DNA from: a bacterium
Lineage (GTDB): Bacteria > Zixibacteria > MSB-5A5 > CAIYYT01
Assembly: GCA_016708315.1 (NCBI GenBank)
Contig: JADJGC010000007.1
Coordinates: 62,001-126,000, forward strand
Length of the DNA stretch: 64,000 nt
Direction of reading: 5' to 3'
Within the stretch, counting starts at the first letter, position 1; each line of letters opens with the position of its first letter. Positions 61,086 to 64,000 of this stretch are shown in pieces. The notes under the pieces were generated by a model. That model saw only the letters and a list, made by a program, of their open reading frames with translations, was not told where the DNA came from and did not search any database. The translations under genes and the position numbers were made by a program.

Positions 61086-63035
61086 TTGAACCAGAATCTC
61101 TTTAGACAATCAAATCAACCGCCCCAAAAACCTCGTCGCGGGGAGGAACCGCCCAAGAAGGAAGACAGTAGTTGGAAGAAGAACTCCAAGAGCATCCTCT
61201 TCTGGGCGATTTTCTTGATGATCATCTTCGTCGCCGTTCGCTTCTTGTCCGCGCCGCAAGCTGATCGCGCCGAAATTACTTACAGCGAAATGCTCGCCCA
61301 GCTAAGCTCGGACAACATCTCCGAAGTGACATTTGTCGAGCGCGAAGTCCGTGGCAAGTTCAAAGCTAAATACCTTCCCGAAAGTGCCAAAGGACGTACC
61401 GAGGGCGTCGCGAACTTCCTCGTTCGTATCCCATTTGCCGATACCGACCTGGTCGACAAGTTCAGCGAAGCCGGCGTCAAGATCAGCGCGGAAAAATCCG
61501 ATGATGGTTGGATCGGCTACCTGATAACCCTTGCTCCATTTCTCTTGATTATCCTGCTGTGGGTTTTCATCATGCGCCAAATGCAGGGCGGCGGACCCAA
61601 GGGGCTCTTCTCCTTCGGCAAGTCCAAAGCCAAACTTATGTCCGAGGATCGTCCAAAAGTCACCTTCAATGATGTTGCCGGTGCTGACGAAGCAAAAGAA
61701 GAACTCGCTGAAATCATCGAATTCCTCAAAGAGCCCGGTAAGTTCCAAAAGCTCGGCGGCAAGATTCCCAAAGGCGCTTTGCTCGTCGGTCCTCCCGGAA
61801 CCGGAAAAACCCTTCTTGCCCGCGCCGTCGCTGGCGAGGCAGGTGTGCCGTTCTTCTCGATGTCTGGTTCCGACTTCGTCGAAATGTTCGTCGGTGTCGG
61901 TGCGTCTCGCGTCCGTGACTTGTTCGATCAGGGCAAGAAAAACGCCCCCTGCATCATCTTCATCGACGAAATCGATGCCGTCGGCAGACTCCGTGGCGCC
62001 GGTCTTGGCGGTGGCCACGACGAACGCGAACAGACTTTGAATCAGCTTCTGGTCGAAATGGACGGCTTCGAATCCAACGAAGGCGTCATCCTAGTCGCGG
62101 CTACTAACCGCCCCGACGTACTCGATCCGGCACTTCTGCGACCCGGTCGATTCGACCGCCAAATCATCGTCAATCTGCCCGACGTGAAGGGCCGCGAAGG
62201 CATCCTTTTGGTCCATACCAAGAAGATCAACATGTCCGACGATGTCGAACTCAAGTTGATCGCCCGAGGTACTCCCGGTATGTCGGGAGCTGATCTGGCA
62301 AACGTCGTCAACGAAGCCGCTCTGTTGGCTGCACGTCGCAACGGCGACAAGGTCACCATGCGCGACTTTGAGCAAGCCAAAGACAAAGTCATGATGGGTG
62401 CCGAGCGCCGTTCGCTTGTCATCTCCGAAGAAGAAAAGCGCACTACTGCCTATCACGAGGCCGGACATGCGCTCGTCGGCAAACTCATTCCCAAGGCTGA
62501 CCCGGTTTACAAAGTCACGATCATTCCGCGCGGTCTCGCCCTTGGCGTAACCAGCTTCCTCCCGACAGAAGAGAAGCACACCTACTCCAAGGAATATCTC
62601 GAAACCAAGCTCATCTACTTGATGGGTGGCCGTGCCGCTGAGAAGCTCGTCTTTGACCAGCTCACTACTGGGGCAGGCAATGACATTGAACGCGCCACCG
62701 ACCTGGCTCGCAAAATGGTCTGCTCGTGGGGTATGACGGATGCGCTGGGACCGTTGACCTTCGGCAAATCGCGCGAGGAAATCTTTATTGGCCGCGAAAT
62801 AGCCCAGCATCGCGATTATTCTGAGAAGACCTCGCAGGCGATTGATGACGAAATTCGTCGCATCGTTGAACGCGCTTATAACAACGCCGAAGAGATTCTC
62901 CAGGGCAATCTCGACAAGCTACACATGCTTGCAACCGCTCTTCTCGATCACGAGATTCTCGACAGCGATGAAATTGACCGGATCATGCGCGGCGAGAAAC
63001 TTGACAAGATTCCGGTCAACTTGCGTACTGCCTAA
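61086..63035 (+). CDS. ftsH: ATP-dependent zinc metalloprotease FtsH
   Basis: AAA+ protease of 649 residues in the inner membrane. Two membrane segments (ILFWAIFLMIIFVAVRFL; YLITLAPFLLIILLWVFIM) flank a short periplasmic part. Walker A GPPGTGKTLLARAVAGEAG, Walker B CIIFIDEIDAVGR, SRH region LVAATNRPDVLDPALLRPGR, zinc site TAYHEAGHALVG and the third ligand region ATDLARKMV. TTG 61086 has GGAG seven bases upstream. It degrades misfolded and regulated proteins, including lipid A enzymes in other bacteria. The stop overlaps the folP start by one base. Confidence 0.95.
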   Translation: MNQNLFRQSNQPPQKPRRGEEPPKKEDSSWKKNSKSILFWAIFLMIIFVAVRFLSAPQADRAEITYSEMLAQLSSDNISEVTFVEREVRGKFKAKYLPESAKGRTEGVANFLVRIPFADTDLVDKFSEAGVKISAEKSDDGWIGYLITLAPFLLIILLWVFIMRQMQGGGPKGLFSFGKSKAKLMSEDRPKVTFNDVAGADEAKEELAEIIEFLKEPGKFQKLGGKIPKGALLVGPPGTGKTLLARAVAGEAGVPFFSMSGSDFVEMFVGVGASRVRDLFDQGKKNAPCIIFIDEIDAVGRLRGAGLGGGHDEREQTLNQLLVEMDGFESNEGVILVAATNRPDVLDPALLRPGRFDRQIIVNLPDVKGREGILLVHTKKINMSDDVELKLIARGTPGMSGADLANVVNEAALLAARRNGDKVTMRDFEQAKDKVMMGAERRSLVISEEEKRTTAYHEAGHALVGKLIPKADPVYKVTIIPRGLALGVTSFLPTEEKHTYSKEYLETKLIYLMGGRAAEKLVFDQLTTGAGNDIERATDLARKMVCSWGMTDALGPLTFGKSREEIFIGREIAQHRDYSEKTSQAIDDEIRRIVERAYNNAEEILQGNLDKLHMLATALLDHEILDSDEIDRIMRGEKLDKIPVNLRTA

Positions 63036-63889
63036 TGCACAAAGAAGCTCGACGACGCGATTTCGACTTAGTTCGGCTTTTTAACAATCATTATCGAATT
63101 GTAATTATGGGCGTGGTAAATACCACGCCCGATTCTTTTTCCGACGGCGGATACTTCCTCGATCCATCCGCTGCTGTTGCTCAAGCCTTGCGCCTCGTCG
63201 AGCAGGGTGCCGATATCATCGACATCGGTGGTGAATCCTCGCGCCCCGGTGCAATGCCAGTCTCTGAATCAGAAGAACTCCAGCGCGTCATACCAGTCGT
63301 TTCCGAACTGGCAGGGAAGTGCTCTGTCCCGATTTCCATCGACACCACCAAATCTGCCGTTGCTCGCGCCGCGCTCGAAGCCGGCGCTTCCATCATCAAC
63401 GACATCTCGGCTCTCCACCACGATCCTGAAATGGCGCAGGTTGCCGCAAAGCACAATGCCGGTCTGGTGCTGATGCACATGCGCGGCACGCCCCAGCAAA
63501 TGCAGCAGGACACCGCTTACTCAGACCTGATCGGCGAAATAGTCGACTATCTGTCTGTGGCAATTACGAAGGCCGAATCCGCTGGTGTCGCTCCAGACAA
63601 AATTATGGTCGATCCAGGCATTGGTTTTGGCAAAGATCTCGAAGGCAATCTTTCGATCTTACGCTCAATTTCTCAACTCAAGTCCCTCGGCAAACCGGTC
63701 TTGATCGGCGCCTCGCGCAAATCCTTCATTGGCCGTCTGACAGGAGCTGACTCAGGCAACAGGCTTGCCGGTTCAATCGCTGCCGCAACAGCTGCTGTAC
63801 TCAACGGTGCCTCTGCCGTTCGCGTCCACGATGTTGCCGAAACCCGCCAGGCCGTCGATCTCGCAATTAGATTGAGAGGAACACCGTAG
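63035..63889 (+). CDS. folP: Dihydropteroate synthase
   Basis: Protein of 284 residues: IVIMGVVNTTPDSFSDGGYF (first signature), GADIIDIGGESSRPGA (second), PISIDTTKSAVARAALEAGA, INDISAL, VDPGIGFGKDLEGNLSILRS, PVLIGASRKSFIGRLTGAD and AAVLNGASAVRVHDVAETRQ. It condenses p-aminobenzoate with dihydropterin pyrophosphate in folate synthesis. ATG 63035 overlaps the ftsH stop (TAATG), and its own stop overlaps the cdaA GTG. The folP-cdaA linkage is common in FCB bacteria. Confidence 0.95.
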   Translation: MHKEARRRDFDLVRLFNNHYRIVIMGVVNTTPDSFSDGGYFLDPSAAVAQALRLVEQGADIIDIGGESSRPGAMPVSESEELQRVIPVVSELAGKCSVPISIDTTKSAVARAALEAGASIINDISALHHDPEMAQVAAKHNAGLVLMHMRGTPQQMQQDTAYSDLIGEIVDYLSVAITKAESAGVAPDKIMVDPGIGFGKDLEGNLSILRSISQLKSLGKPVLIGASRKSFIGRLTGADSGNRLAGSIAAATAAVLNGASAVRVHDVAETRQAVDLAIRLRGTP

Positions 63890-64000
63890 TGGAACTCTTC
63901 ACCTACAAGTTTCTCAAATTCACCCTCGTCGACCTTATCGATGTCGCTGTAGTCGCAACAATCCTCTACAAGTTCCTTTCCCTGATGAAAGGCACCCGCG
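63889..64000 (+). CDS. cdaA: Diadenylate cyclase CdaA, N-terminal fragment (cut by window end)
   Basis: GTG 63889 overlaps the folP stop (TAGTG), with AGAGGA upstream. Only 37 residues are visible: a basic/aromatic start, then LVDLIDVAVVATILYKFLSL followed by MKGTR. This is the first membrane segment and RGTRA-like junction typical of CdaA, the membrane cyclic di-AMP synthase that follows folP in many genomes. The catalytic DisA_N domain lies beyond the window. Confidence 0.7.
   Translation, partial: MELFTYKFLKFTLVDLIDVAVVATILYKFLSLMKGTR

Overview
The window looks like a chromosomal stretch of a Gram-negative, uncultured bacterium of the FCB/Zixibacteria kind. The clues are an LpxH-type lipid A enzyme, an RND pump with TolC and lipoprotein adaptor, an outer-membrane barrel, a secreted protein ending in an FNPSTT-type FlgD-like sorting domain, and a secreted protein ending in two dockerin-like DADGSG...HIFGGG repeats. 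The phylum assignment is inference from these family habits; no rRNA is present. Coding density is high, genes often overlap by 1-4 bases, and many start with GTG or TTG.

Layout. 1-4.8 kb: 5'-truncated DUF885 peptidase, then a Mre11-like protein that has lost its metal ligands coupled to a membrane-inserted Rad50/YhaN-like ATPase. 4.9-8.6 kb: carrier protein, amino acid:[carrier protein] ligase, GNAT protein, hexapeptide acyltransferase, HIT hydrolase. 8.6-15.6 kb: an HTH-aconitase-fold fusion without Fe-S cysteines (frameshifted), LpxH, a small SANT-like DNA-binding protein, a polysaccharide flippase with an in-frame TAG, a BtrH-like acyltransferase, an NAD-isocitrate dehydrogenase-type enzyme and a GGCT-fold protein. 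15.8-22.6 kb: ECF sigma/anti-sigma/secreted protein operon, TolB-like propeller, two small membrane proteins, RecN, tRNA-Ala. 22.8-32.6 kb: a near-complete phenylalanine/tyrosine catabolic island (PAH, aminotransferase, HPPD, HGD, FAH, acetoacetyl-CoA synthetase). 32.8-38.6 kb: RND tripartite efflux operon. 38.7-45.8 kb (minus strand): giant multi-PAS histidine kinase, REC-HDOD and REC-degenerate-HD-GYP. 46.3-49.8 kb: RRM protein, then three genes for exported proteins; the last carries an in-frame TGA exactly at the first position of a CxxC-like motif in a thioredoxin-like domain, followed by a SECIS-like hairpin. 50.0-55.2 kb: small alarmone hydrolase, SixA, Ppk1, Ppx and CHAD protein (a polyphosphate/alarmone cluster). 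55.3-59.1 kb: SPFH protein, tRNA-Glu, kinase-pseudokinase, sorting-domain protein. 59.1-64 kb: tilS-hpt-ftsH-folP-cdaA housekeeping run, cut by the window end.

The most interesting item is the candidate selenoprotein at 48424-49788 (UGA in a UxxC motif, SECIS-like loop with GU at +23/+24). Next are the aminoacyl-carrier-protein cluster with a BtrH-type transferase nearby, the HTH-aconitase fusion, the catalytically dead Mre11-like/membrane Rad50-like pair and the kinase-pseudokinase. Three other genes are broken by a single base each (T-run frameshifts near 9565 and 41462, TAG at 12243), so assembly or sequencing errors must be excluded before calling them pseudogenes.
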